Below, piece by piece: positions 1 to 11,700 of a stretch of 64,000 bases of DNA. Below the pieces are notes generated by a model. That model was not told where the DNA came from and did no database searches. It worked only from the letters and a program-made list of their open reading frames with translations. Positions within the stretch are counted from its first letter, which is position 1. Every line of letters starts with the position of its first letter. The stretch is from positions 62,001-126,000 of the forward strand of contig JAURVB010012658.1 of the NCBI GenBank assembly GCA_033002965.1. Reading direction: 5' to 3'. Both the position numbers and the translations under genes were made by a program. The stretch is from Piper betle. Its lineage: Eukaryota > Streptophyta > Magnoliopsida > Piperales > Piperaceae.

Positions 1-628
1 TAATCATTCTGTCAAACTGTTTACAGCATATGACATCCAATCCAATCATGAACAATCGTGGCAAATTAAAAAAGTATGAGCATTCATATGTCTTATTCTT
101 CTTCTTCCTCTTCATTTCATCATCAGATCCCAAATAATTGAGGTCAGTCCATTCTTTCCCTACACTTTAACCTTCTCTAGAACACATCAATGATCAACTC
201 CAAAAATTCTAAATTTGGAATGGATATTTAAAATAGTAACACAGATAGCTTGGATTTCCAAAATGACACATTTTAGGCACAAACTAAATCTGGGAGCAGT
301 TAATTGTCCAATATCATGTAAGTGCACATAAAAACAATCTTATCGACTAAGACGTCGACCAAATTGTTCACAAACTGAAATATGCGAACATAACGCCGCG
401 AAAAAACCTAAAAACAGACAATAACACGAATAATAAGTTCCCAACCAATCTCTAAATTATTATTTTCACGAAGTCAATCCACAAATACTCCGCCAATAAC
501 TCCACACACGGCACACAGTACGAGTACAAATCCCCTCACAACAACCAATTTCGTTGCCCAGAAGCGAGCCTACCACCATAAACCAAAGCGAATCAACCAA
601 ACAAGAAGAGAGAGACAGTTTCAATCAC
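1..628 (-). other. Intron 2 (partial) of the UBAC2-like gene
   Basis: This stretch follows the donor site of UBAC2 exon 2 on the minus strand. It shows no recognisable exon, so the rest of the gene lies outside the window. On the minus strand, positions about 128-146 read GACCTCAATTATTTGGGATC. A near-identical stretch occurs in the intron of the small gene near 56980-57000, which could be a shared SINE-like tail. Nothing else is recognised here. Confidence 0.5.
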
Positions 629-887
629 CTCGTACGACAAGCCAAGAGAAGCGACGCGGCCCCGGATTCCGGCGAGGACGGAGAGAGCGGCCGAGGCGAT
701 TATGAAGGCCCGCGTCACGGGAGCATTATCTGCAAATCGGCAACACAAAAAGATTTCAACCTAAAACATGGAAACTTGCTCCTGAAATTCACCAAAAGAG
801 AAAACAAACAAGCAAAAAACAAATGTTGGAATTCGGGAAAGAAGAAGTAGGTGGATCCATACGAAAACCAGATGGTCCTCCGTTCAT
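629..887 (-). CDS. UBAC2: UBAC2-like ER rhomboid protein, exons 1-2 (5' partial)
   Basis: Exon 1 is 863..887 (25 nt) and exon 2 is 629..729 (101 nt), separated by a 133 bp GT-AG intron. Spliced, they give 42 codons beginning MNGGPSGFHNAPVTRAF and ending with GLSYE, followed by a donor GT. This matches the strongly conserved amino terminus of plant UBAC2 proteins. UBAC2 is a catalytically inactive rhomboid-like protein of the ER membrane with a carboxy-terminal UBA domain. The hydrophobic stretch FIIASAALSVLAGI is the start of the first membrane segment. The rhomboid core and UBA domain are not in the window. The start is the only ATG that gives the conserved terminus. A Copia element now lies about 110 bp upstream of the ATG, so the promoter may be displaced. 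Confidence 0.85.
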
Positions 888-998
888 GCTTATCGCCGGC
901 GAGAAACACGATCGACGATCCCAAAGTTGACCGGCGACGACGACGAAAGGCTACTGCTTTTTGGCTTCGATCTTTTCTGGCGGGGATGAAGACTCTTC
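888..998 (-). promoter_or_regulatory. UBAC2 5' leader up to the Copia insertion
   Basis: This is the short sequence between the UBAC2 start codon and the edge of the Copia element. Positions 994..998 read TCTTC, and the same five bases follow the far LTR at 9275..9279, consistent with a target duplication. The original upstream sequence therefore probably resumes at 9280. Confidence 0.4.
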
Positions 999-1443
999 GG
1001 GTATATATACACGTAAATATAATTGTATCGTATTATTATTAAAGTTTGGATTAAATTAAATTAAATTATTAAAGTTAAAAGTAATGAGTCATTAATATTT
1101 AAAATAAATATAAATAAATATGTATAAATATTATTTTTATAATTTTTAATTTATAATGGTTAAATTAAAATTATAAAAAAATATAAATATGGTTATGGTC
1201 ACAAAATTTGTGTATAGTTTTTCTTTCTTGTATTTCATCATCTATAAATTCTAATTTTGCACAACCAATAATAAATTTAGAAGATCAAAACCTAAAGTAG
1301 TCAAGAATTATTTTGATTTTATGAATTTAGGTACACTTTTATTATCAAATTCTATTTTTTTGATGATTTAATATAAAGAAGAATAATAAAGTTTTATTGT
1401 GATGTTTTTTTCTATATAATTTGGTTGAGTTAAATATACAACA
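999..1443 (+). repeat. 5' LTR of the left Copia element
   Basis: This aligns along its length with 8826..9274. Shared blocks include AATAAAGTTTTATTGTGATG and ATTTTCATAATTT-like tracts. The first dinucleotide is GG rather than TG, while the 3' copy keeps TG, so the left boundary is inferred from the TCTTC target duplication. Divergence between the two copies is visibly high. Confidence 0.65.
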
Positions 1444-2050
1444 AGTGTATCATCATATTAGATTATTGAGGATTAATTAGATTTGTATTTAATTTTGGAT
1501 CAAGATTCAAAAAAAAGTAGATCCCAAAATAAAATATTGTTAAAACTTGATCTAGTGATTCAGGATCTTAAAATAATACCAATTTATAAGAGAGATCAAA
1601 TTAATATAGTCTTCTACCCATTAGGATTACCCATAAATTCGGTATTAGTTATTGTCATTTTCACAAATGTAGGAAACAAAAATACACAAAATTTGTATAT
1701 GATATATTTATTTTCAAATCAAGGTCCTCTTTTGGTAAAATTTCAAATGAGGAAAATAAAATTACAAAAGGAAAAATGTTATAATTTTAGAAATTTCCAA
1801 ATAAAAATATTTTTATAACTTTTTTCAGTTTTATGTTATTTATATTTAGGATTATTAAATTCAAATTATGATTCAGTTATAATTAATATTTTAGAATTTA
1901 TTAATTATAACAATATACTACCAAAGTAGTCTCTTTTATAGAAATTAATTAATTTTTAAATATTAAGAAGGTTGTGGGTATATGATTTATGTGAATAGTA
2001 ATTAGCCCAAAGGAATGATAATATTTGACAAGAGTTATATGCACATTTGT

Positions 2051-4917
2051 TGTAAAACCTGTGACTCGAGTCAGGGTTTTAGGTTACCGAACCAGTCGGT
2101 TCAACCGTTGGTTCAAGTCGAGTCAGTTTCATGAACCGCGTACTGAGTTGAGGCCAACCGTGAGTTATGAGCGATGAAAGTCAGGTGTACCTGAATATAT
2201 GATAATAACGTCGAAAAGATGGTGAGATATGAGTTATTAGAATATATGAAAGTATGCAGTATTTTTTTCTTTTTATATGTTTGATTGTAGAAATAATTTT
2301 AGGCCGAATAACGCGTTAGGACGCGCTGGATTATATTCGGGTGGGCTATTAGTTATAGAGCATGCCATTTGGATGTTGTTGTGTTTGTTTTATTTTATGG
2401 AATTTTTCCATATTTTTCTAGATTTTTTTTACAATTTATTACGAACTAGTTATTATTTTGACTCGAGTAGGAATCGAGTCAATACTTATTTACGAAATTG
2501 CCACTAGAGCATTTCTTCTCCCTCCCGACCCTTCTTCACCCAAACCCTCGCCGTTGTGTGCTGCCGCCGCCGACGCCGCACTGCCGCCGATCGACGCCAC
2601 TCCGCCTTGCCGTGCCGTCGCCGTGCCGCCACGACCGACCCCCGGCCACCGATCGCCTGCCGGTGCGCCGCCTCGATGCCACGAAGCTACCTCATCCGTC
2701 GCCACTCCGAGCCGGATTCCACCGCCGTTCGGTCGCTGTTGCGGCCGCTGTGACCACCTGTCTCACCCTCTCGCCGTCGCCAACGTTTCCCCCATCATCC
2801 CGACCACCGTCGAGGCCGGCCGCAGCCCCGATCGGAGCACGCTGCCGCCGCCACCCATTTTCGACGCCGCCGCCGATAGCCATCGCTGCCCCGGCTACCT
2901 TGTTTGACACCACCATTGGACCAAGCTCGTTGAGCTGGTGCCGATAGACCCCATGATTGCCCCGTCCCGAATCATCGCCGGAAAACCGTCACAATCCACC
3001 GAAAAACTGCCGACACTCGCCGGAAAACCGCCAGAACCGCCAGAAAATTGGATTCGTGGGAAATTCACCGGATCATCTGCCGAACGCACCCGGTCCAATC
3101 TGATCAGACTTCGGACGCCGCTAGGTGCCGAATTCGAGTTTCGAGCTACGAAACGGAAACCCTAGCCGTCACCGATTTTTTACGACGCGAGGTATAATTT
3201 ATTTTAACTTAATTATTTAAAAGTATTAATTATTAGAATTGCATGCTAGGATTGGTGAATTGCGTGTTATAATTATATGTATACATGTAGAATTGATTAA
3301 GGATAAAATATGAAATTTGTTTGATTGAGTGGTGTTAAAAATAGAGGCTAAGAAACTAATTAGGGTAACTAGGTAATGATCATGATCTAATGCAAACTAG
3401 CCTAAATAGACTTGCTAGAATTGATATAGGTTGATGTGTGTTGATTGATGCGTGATTGTGTTGATTGTGTGTGCATGCTATAGGATGTGTGATTCATCAT
3501 GCAGGCGTTAGTTTTAGCTTGATTGTGTAGGTACGGTGTAGGAGCTCGCCGCCTAGGCGCGTGGACCCGTTTGGAGCTTCTACCAGGTCCGTTTAGGACT
3601 CGTTCTCTGTTTTACGCTATTCCATTGTGTATTTGATTTATCATGTGTAGGACGAGTTAAGTGGCGTTTTATCGGATCCCACTTAACTCGGGCCGTTTAA
3701 CCAATAGTTCTTTTTCTGGATTAATAACCCTCGAGGATGAGATCCCTCGAGTTTGTTTTCGAACTTCAGATTCAGCTCACGTTGCCTTCGGGCCTATTGT
3801 ATAAATCCCAACCCAGACCTATATATATGTATAGTTTTCGCATTTTTGTGAGAGATTGAATCAGGGAAATCCGATTACCGTGCTACACGAGCGGGCACGT
3901 GTGAGTCGATAGTGGGCTCTGGAATGGTGTACGAGCAGTTTCATTCCCGAGGGATCCTGACAACTCCACCTTTCCTCAAACCCGGAGAAGTGTGGAGGTT
4001 CACGGGTACTGCAATGCAGCGCATGTCTAGACTTGTGGTTTTAAAGGGTACTAAAGGCGACTGCCTGAGAGTGCTCGACCTTCGTACTCAAGGCCAGGAG
4101 TAATATGGAAGGTGCAGAGGGTGGAAAGGAATGAGATTTGATGCGAGAAGTGATAGAGAAATGGCCAAGGTATGAGAATGAGAAAGAAAGGGGGACGTTG
4201 TCGACCCAAGGGCGATGGCTCCCATATGTGCCCTGATGAGAGTTCTTGAGGAAGTATATGCTTTTTCGTTCAACCGGAGAGTTTGCTCTCCTGTGCCAGA
4301 TTGATATTAGTTATTTTCCGGGCCGGTAACACTCATTACTGACGGTTTTTCTATATATATGTAGGTGAGGAATGCGAGCAATGAAAGCTGTCGGGACTGT
4401 AAAGGAGCAGTACGGAACCGCGCACACATGTACCTGCCGCATGTAACGTATAATGATGATGTGTTAATGCTATGTGAATGATAATTTAGATGTGAATGAG
4501 CAGGGAGCCTTGAGTTTAGCGTCGGCTTAGATGAAAACAAATGAGATAATAATGGAATGCCGCGGTAGATTGTTATGTTTTGTCGTATTTTGATAAAATA
4601 TTTATATACCTTTGTGGTGGACAGGTTGGCCCTTATGGCACTTTTAGGGGAAATTCTGCCCGTTTTTACGTAGTATATATTTTCTTTTGGTTCTCATTTA
4701 TTGCTTTGTCTTATTTTTGCTTGTACATTATAGCATGCATGTAGGACTGCGTTAGAACCCAATTGTTCCCATTCATGCATTTCATGTTTGCATCTCCATC
4801 TTGAGACGCCGAGGGCAGATCCGGGTTGGCTTAACCGAACCCAGTAGATTAGCGAATGGTTCGGTCGCCGGTGACATTTCCGGGTTGGTCATGGGTGAGC
4901 CGAAACGGGGTGTTACA
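2051..4917 (+). mobile_element. Solo LTR with TTTGT target duplication, nested in Copia
   Basis: The sequence begins TGTAAAACC and ends GGGGTGTTACA. It is flanked by TTTGT at both 2046..2050 and 4918..4922, a perfect 5 bp target duplication. No internal domain is present, so this is a solo LTR left by LTR-LTR recombination. It is homologous, in opposite genomic orientation, to the LTRs of the element at 19839-29512. They share the termini, a GC-rich CCG-type core, two palindromes (3653..3690 and 3730..3751) and the ACTCAAGGCCAGGAG region. It is somewhat shorter (2867 bp against 3126 bp) and clearly diverged, so it comes from an older burst or a sister subfamily. Confidence 0.88.
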
Positions 4918-5129
4918 TTTGTGGTAATAAATATGAGATAACTATCATGTGAATAATAAATTAGTTCAAAAATAGATTTATTATTTGACAGGATCTATTG
5001 TCAATATTCCATTACTACACTAAGAGTACAATTTATAAATTAATATTTTTGTCCAAAGACTAAATATTAATATTAATATTATTATGTGTATGTTATTCTG
5101 TTCTATTTTCAATTAATCAATATGCTTCT

Positions 5130-8100
5130 ATGATTTCTGCGAACACCAATTCAATTTCAATGCTTAAAGATCATTTTAAGAATTGGAAAGAGAGCGTAAT
5201 AATCGTTCTCGGCTGCATGGATCTTGGCATTGCGTTAAGGACTAAACAACTTGTTTCTTTTACGAACAAAAGTTCCATCGAGGAAAAACGGGACATTGAG
5301 AAGTGAGAACGTTCAAATCGTATGAATTTAGGATCACGAAGCACGGGATTCCGGAGACCTTTAGAGGCGATGTGTCTGAGAAGGTTACTACAGCCACTGA
5401 GTTTCTGAAAAAAATTAAAAAGTATTTTGTAAAAAATGATAACGCTGAAACAAATATGCTTTTATCGAACAATGAAGTTTAAAAGTAAAACAAGCATAAA
5501 AGAGTACATCTTAGAGATGCCAAATATTACTTTAAAACTAAAAGTACTAAAGTTAGAGCTATCTAAGAATTTGCTTGTGCATTTAGTTTTAATTTCTCTT
5601 CTAGCATAATTTAGTCAATTCAAGGTAACTTACAAGTGCTAAATGGACAAATGGACTCTTAATGAACTCAGTTCTTATTGTGTCCAAGAAGAAGAAAGGT
5701 TGAAACAAAAACTGGCTGAAAATGCTCACTTGACTTGTATCTATCAGGACAAAAATAAGAAAAGAAAGAGGGCTGAAGAAGCTGGTAATGGTTTTCACAA
5801 GCAACAACAAAATAAATAAAATTAGGCTTCTTGGTGTTTCTTTTATGGTAAACCTAAACATTGAAGAAGGAACACACTAAATATTACGCTTGGCATGCAA
5901 AGAAAGGTCCATTTCTTAATTTTGTTTGTTTTGAGGTAAATTTAGCTTCAGTGTCAATACACACTTGGTGGCTAGATTCGAGAGCTACTATTCACATAAG
6001 TATGTCAATGCAAAGTTGCCTAAGTTGTCGAAAGCCAAATGATGCTGAAAGATTCATCTATATGGGTGATGACAAATCAGTTGTAGTTGAAGCAATAAAG
6101 ACTTTTAGATTATTATTGAAGTCAGGATATTATTGGGATTTGAAAGAGATATATGTACTACCGTCTTTTAGACAAAATTTGGTTTCTATTTCTATATTTG
6201 ACAAATTAGGGTACTCTTGTTCATTTAGAAATAATAAGTTTAGTCTTTTTCTAAATTCAAATATTGTGGGTACGTGTTCCTTGTCTTTTTATAATAATCT
6301 ATATTTACTTGATACTATTTCATTTTTTAATAAAACTTTGCATGTGAGTTTATGTGATACGAAAAGAAAATTAACCAATGAGAATTTTGTTTTATTGTGG
6401 CATAAGCATTTAGGATACATTTCTAAACAAAGAATTAAACGACTTATGTCAGATGGAATTATTGATTCTCTTAATTTATTAGATTTTAAAGTCTGTGTTG
6501 AGTGCATCAAGGAAAATAAATAAATATAAGGAGACTAGGTGCTAATAGATCTTCAAGCGTCTTAGAAGTAATAGATACCGATATTTATAGGGCTTTTCCT
6601 ACAACTTCTTGAAATAGTCAATAATATTTTATTACGTTTATAGATGATTATTCTCATTATGGTTACCTTTACCTCATTGATGAAAACTCTCAAACATTGA
6701 ACATGTTTAATGCATATAAGGGTGAAATTGAGAACCAACTTGACAAAATTGTTAAGGATTTCAGATCTGACCGCGATGATGAATATTATGATAGATATGA
6801 TGGATCAGGTATACAACGTTAAGGGCCATTTGCCAAATTTTTAAAAGAGTACGGAATCGTCCCACGATATACAATGTCAGATACTCCTAACATGAATGGT
6901 GTTGCTAAACGACGAAATCGAACATTAAAAGATACGGTGAGAAGTATGATTCCTCATATTACTTTACCTGAATTACTCTCAGGTGAGGCGCTAAAGACAA
7001 TAGTATATCTTCTTAATAGAGTACCAACAAAAGCAATAGTTAAGACCCTTTATGAATTACAGACTAGAAAAAGCTTAGTATTATGCATTTGGGTTTTCCA
7101 GCTGAGGTAAGGCCTTATAGGCTAAATGAAAAGAAACTGGACTTAAAAATAGTTAGTAGTTATCCTGTCCCATTGCATGATGGTGCAAAACCTAGTGGTT
7201 GTAAATGAATATTTAAAACTAAAAGGGATTCGAAAGATAATGTAGAAAGATATAAGACTCGTATTATTGCAAAAGACTTTACTCAAAAGGAAGACATCAA
7301 TTGTAATAAGACTTTCTCTCCAGTTTCATCAAAGGACTCATTTAGAATAAGCATGGCATTAGTGGTACATTTTGATCTTGAGTTACATCAGATGGATGTA
7401 AAGACTATGTTTCTAAACTCTGACATTGATGAAATAATTTATATGGTGCAACCAGAAAATTTTGTAGCTGAGAGATTCAAAGAATATAGTTTGTAAATTA
7501 AAGAAATTCATATATGGACTTAAGCAGGATTCTCTTCAATGGTATCACCAATTTCATCAAGTTATTCTCTCGTTTGGTTTTGAGATGAATGTGATTAATA
7601 AGTGTATATATCATAAGTTTAGTTGAAGCAAGTATATTTTTCTGATTTTATATGTTGATGACATATTACTTTTCAGCAATGATATAGGTTTTCTATACAA
7701 AACCAAGAGCTTTTATCAAAGAAATTTGAAATGAAAGATCTTGTAAATGCGTGTTTTGTATTAGGAATTTAAATACATCGGGATCGCTTTTGATGTATAC
7801 TCAGATTATCACAAAAGACCTATATAAAAAAAGTGCTTAAGAGATTTGACATAAGGTTGTAAACCAGGAGATACCATTTTTCTAAAGGAGACAAATTCAC
7901 TCTCAATCAATGCCCTAAAAATGACATAAAAGGAAAGGAAATACAGAAGATTCCATATGCTTCAGCAGTGATAAATCTTATATAACCTCAAGTATGTATG
8001 AGTCTAGATATTGTATATATTATTAGAATGTTGGGTAGATATTTAAGTAATCGGGGATTGGATCATTGGATAGCAGTCAAAAGAGTCATGACGTATCTTT

Positions 8101-8620
8101 AGAGAACAAAACATTACATACTTACATATCGGAAATTAGAACAACTTGAGATCATTGGGTATTCTGAATCCGATTTTGTTGGATGCCAAGATAATCGTTC
8201 ATCCACTTCTGACTATGTCTACTTATTTGCTGGAGGAGTTATTTCTCAGAGGATTACTAAACAGACACTCATAGTTTCTTCCACTATGGGAGCTGAATTC
8301 ATAGCTTGTTATGAGGCATCCAATCATGGAATATGGTTGCGAAATTTTATTACAGGGTTTCACATTATTAATAATATTGAAAGACTACTTAAGTTATTTT
8401 GTGATAGTCAATCTACAGTATTATATTCAAATAATAATAGAAGCTCATCTAAATCAAAACATATAGAGATCAGGTTCCTTATTGTGAAATAAAGAGTTCA
8501 GATTGGTAAAATTTCTACACAACATATTGAGACAGACTTCATTGTTACAAATCCACTTAATAAAAGTTTACATGTTGCTCATCTAGGTATTGTATCATTT
8601 GATAATATGTTACTTTAGTG
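5130..8620 (+). pseudogene. Copia gag-pol remnant
   Basis: Translated pieces, in order, are typical of Copia. A gag start region lies near 5130-5250 (motif NWKESVIIVLGCMDLG). A GAG-pre-integrase segment at 5960-6520 has LWHKHLGYISKQRIKRLM. Integrase fragments at about 6600-7110 include [19 protein letters not shown] reverse transcriptase remnant lies at about 7130-7840, and RNase H with an SKHIEI motif at about 8140-8490. Frames change repeatedly and several in-frame stops interrupt the sequence. It cannot produce a functional polyprotein. Confidence 0.8.
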
Positions 8621-8825
8621 GTAATTTGTTTTGTTTGTTTTTTGTTTTTATGTAAAATGTAGTATTTGGTTTATGTTTCACTCTATTTTGGTGATCTAAT
8701 AAAGATAGACCAGTTAAAAATAGGCATGTTTAGATCAAATTATATGTAATTTCATACTACACATCTATATTTGATCTATGTCATTTAATTATGTTGATGT
8801 ATGTGACCATGAATAGATTTAATTA

Positions 8826-9274
8826 TGATATATGTAACAATAATAGTCTTGTATCATATGTTATTGTTAAGATTTGGCCTAAATTAAATTGATCTATTAA
8901 AGTTAAGATTAATGAAAAATTAATATTTAAGATAAGTTTGGATAAATATGTATAGATATTATTTTCATAATTTCTAATTTATGATGGATTAAATTGGAAT
9001 TATGAAAAATAAGGATAAATATGTTTATGGTCTCCAAATTCGCTGGTAGTTTTGCTTTCTAGTATCCTATCATCTAGAAACTCCAGTTTTTGAAAACCAA
9101 TGTTAAATTTAGAAGATTAAAACTTAAAGAAGTCAAAAATTATTTTGCTTTTATGGATTCGGGTACACTTTCGTTATAAAATTCTATTTTCTTAATGATT
9201 TAATATGAAGAAGAAGAATAAAGTTTTATTGTGATGTTTTTTCTGTATAATTTGGTTAAGTTAAATACACAACA
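8826..9274 (+). repeat. 3' LTR of the left Copia element
   Basis: This is the direct-repeat partner of 999..1443. It begins TGATATATG and ends AATACACAACA, followed by TCTTC (9275..9279), the same five bases that precede the 5' LTR. No clear polypurine tract remains just before it. Confidence 0.65.
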
Positions 9275-10074
9275 TCTTCTCCCTTCTTGTCTCGTGCGAG
9301 TATGAACAGTTGTCCACGTACAATTTAGACGGGTTTATCATTTCTTTTCTCTCTTATTTATCACTTGTGGTATCGATGAAGAGGTATTGTCACTCAAGAC
9401 TCCCTTGATTAAAAAAATACCATCGCTAATCTCCTTCGAATTTAGCATGGCAAACTAATGAATAGTTGATAATATATATTATTATATTAGTAAAAAATAA
9501 TATGACCAATATTATTAAAAAAATTATAAATAATGTTATTAATAAATATAAATTAAGGAAAATTTACCTCAGAACGGGCATGAAACCCAAATCAATTTTG
9601 TCTATCTAATTACAAGGAGGGATCCTATTGATTGTACCTTTAAAAAAATTCACCCCATTCTTATGGGCTTGCTGGCCACATCACCTAGAGGTCGACTAGA
9701 CCCGGCCGATGCGATCGGATCTGGCCATGGCGGCTAGCCAGATTTAATTGCGGCTAGATTTGTTGGCCGCCAGGCAAGCTCCAGCCATCATCGGCCAAGT
9801 CTAGCTGGTTGAAGGCAGTGCACTCTGGCCAATGGTGGCCAAATTCGGCTTATTTTGGCTTTTTTAAAAAAATGATTAAATCTAAGCCCTCAAAATTAGA
9901 CATACCGTATTGATATAAGGGTAGGAATTTTTCCCTAGCCTGAGGGATACGCTATCCAATCTCATATAAATTTGTTAGAAGATTTTATCGTGACCAACTC
10001 ACACTACAAATAACATTGCAACCGGCAGTTTTGGCACACTAAGTTGGGTTGATTCTTGATAGTTTCAATACCCT
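9275..10074. other. Intergenic; probable original UBAC2 upstream region plus a possible MITE
   Basis: No gene is seen. The first few hundred bases should be the ancestral promoter side of UBAC2 before the Copia insertion. A GC-rich block at 9660-9850 has repeated GGCC/GCCG words. It lies between weak inverted termini at about 9556-9610 and 9880-9942 (AGGAAAATTTACCT against AGGGAAAAATTCCT on the other strand). This suggests a decayed non-autonomous DNA transposon, but I see no target duplication. Confidence 0.3.
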
Positions 10075-11700
10075 TTAAATTTGCGAGACCCAGCTTCTAA
10101 ATGTAAAACGAAAATACAAATGCCAACCACACAAGTGCTCAAACGACGTTTGGCCATGACGAAATGATCGACAGTTGCCATTGTATGAATTAAGTTCATC
10201 TAAATCTAATAACACCAGTTGCCCGTTATAACCCTTCATTCCGGCAAGGAGAACAAACCGACCAGCTGGGGACCAGTACAAGGCGTCGGCTTGTTTGCCT
10301 TTGAGATCAGTCATGAGCTTTGTCAACTGGCCGCCAGCATTTCTAGTAGTTTTCATTGCATGAATACTTGTATCTATGCTCGGGCCATCTGGTATGTGAA
10401 TAATTGCAAACCTTTGACCTTTAGGCCCATGCAAAAGCTAGAACATTATCATACTATGGGAATGCCTCGTTTTTGACAAGGAAAACCTCAAATGCTGCAT
10501 ATGTATTCTTTCTAGTTTTACAGTAGCGATTAACTTGCACAGCAAGATACTCCCCCATTGCTTTGCCAGTACATTTTGCAGCTAGTGTCACTGAATAGGC
10601 TTTTATGTCTCGGTTCTTCTTTGCCAGGAATTTGAACGAGGCTGACCTGTTGTTGGGGAAAAAAATCATGAAACAAGTAGATGACACTTTGTAAGCATAG
10701 CTCTACCCGTAACTTGATCTTACCCTTTTACCTTGAAAAAATTAAAACCTTGATCTTACCTTTTTACCTTGAAAAAAAAAGGTGATCTTACTCTTGGTGG
10801 CCGATTTCCTTCATAGAGCTCTGGAACAAAGAGTGTAAGAATTGAATCGGCGGGGCTTCTTGTCAACTAAAGAAAAATCTTATGTATTGTAAACATAGAG
10901 CTCATTTTCCCAAATTCTAGCAAAGTATTTGTCTTCCTTAACACCTCCCCATCTGAAATATATACATCACCCGTCTAAATGCTTATTTCCGGACATTATA
11001 AATGTTGAACAAAAAATTTATTGTCTTAAGATTATTAGATCATGGTAGCACATGTATTGATGCAGTGGATGAGAACGCCAAACTATAAGAAAGAAAACAG
11101 CGAGCAAGTATAAGTCGTGAGAATCAATACATGTATTAAGATTAAAAATGCACGTCAAAAATTAACACCAAATTTTCATACTAAAATTTTTTAAGAGCAT
11201 ATTAATATTCTGAAGATCAAACATTTGATTCACGAGGTTTACTACCTAGGCCCTTCTTTATTGTAAGTGACCAAATATTTCTCCAACAAGTTGAACCTGG
11301 AATATTGAGACAAGCATAAATAACAAAGGAGGATTAAGAAACAGAGACAAAAACATGTGTAAGAAATAACCTCGCGGTAAATGAACTGATTGAGACACTT
11401 GAACCCTGAAGCATCACCCCAGATTCTTGCACCCCTGCCTATGTTAAGTAACCAAGTATGACCCAATTGGAGACCATTGTACACAGCTCTCTGTCCACGA
11501 CTGCCAATAAGTATTGAACTTTCACCATGCAGCTGATTTAGACAAAAACAACATGGAAATTATCGAAAATAAGAAGGATGAATGCACAAATGAATGAAAA
11601 GATGCAATCACCTTTCGATGCCGAAATGCTCGGTTGCCCATGGAAACTTACGCCGTAGACGAGGATGAGTATGGATGATCAGCTTACTTTTCAAATGTCT
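10075..11700 (-). pseudogene. eIF3b (translation initiation factor 3 subunit B) pseudogene fragment
   Basis: Three stretches on the minus strand match consecutive parts of plant eIF3b, a WD40-propeller scaffold subunit of the eIF3 complex. Around 11490-11390 there is YWQSWTESCVQWSPIGSY followed by IWGDASGFKCLNQF. Around 10450-10580 there is GEYLAVQVNRY and TYAAFEVF. Around 10200-10434 there is PKGQRFAIIH and YWSPAGRFVLLAGMKGYNGQ. An in-frame stop falls after SYLVT, a frameshift separates it from the IWGDA segment, and the reading frame breaks again near 10190. Large parts of the propeller and the amino-terminal RRM are absent. The blocks are separated by intron-like sequence, so this arose by DNA duplication rather than reverse transcription. 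Confidence 0.75.

Larger units (their letters stand above)
999..9274 (+). mobile_element. Degenerate Ty1/Copia LTR retrotransposon (host of a nested solo LTR)
   Basis: Two diverged direct repeats of about 445 bp bound the element: 999..1443 and 8826..9274. Both end in ACAACA, and both are flanked on the outside by TCTTC. The interior holds a plus-strand gag-pol remnant in Copia order: gag, protease/GAG-pre-integrase, integrase, reverse transcriptase, RNase H. Stops and frameshifts are scattered throughout, so it is old and inactive. The sequence after the 5' LTR (TGTATCATC) is only a degraded match to a tRNA-Met primer-binding site. A 2.9 kb solo LTR of another family is inserted at 2051..4917. 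Confidence 0.8.

Noticed and set aside
1483..1818. 111-codon open frame after the Copia 5' LTR
   Set aside because: AT-rich, no resemblance to gag or any family known to me; lies in the untranslated leader position.
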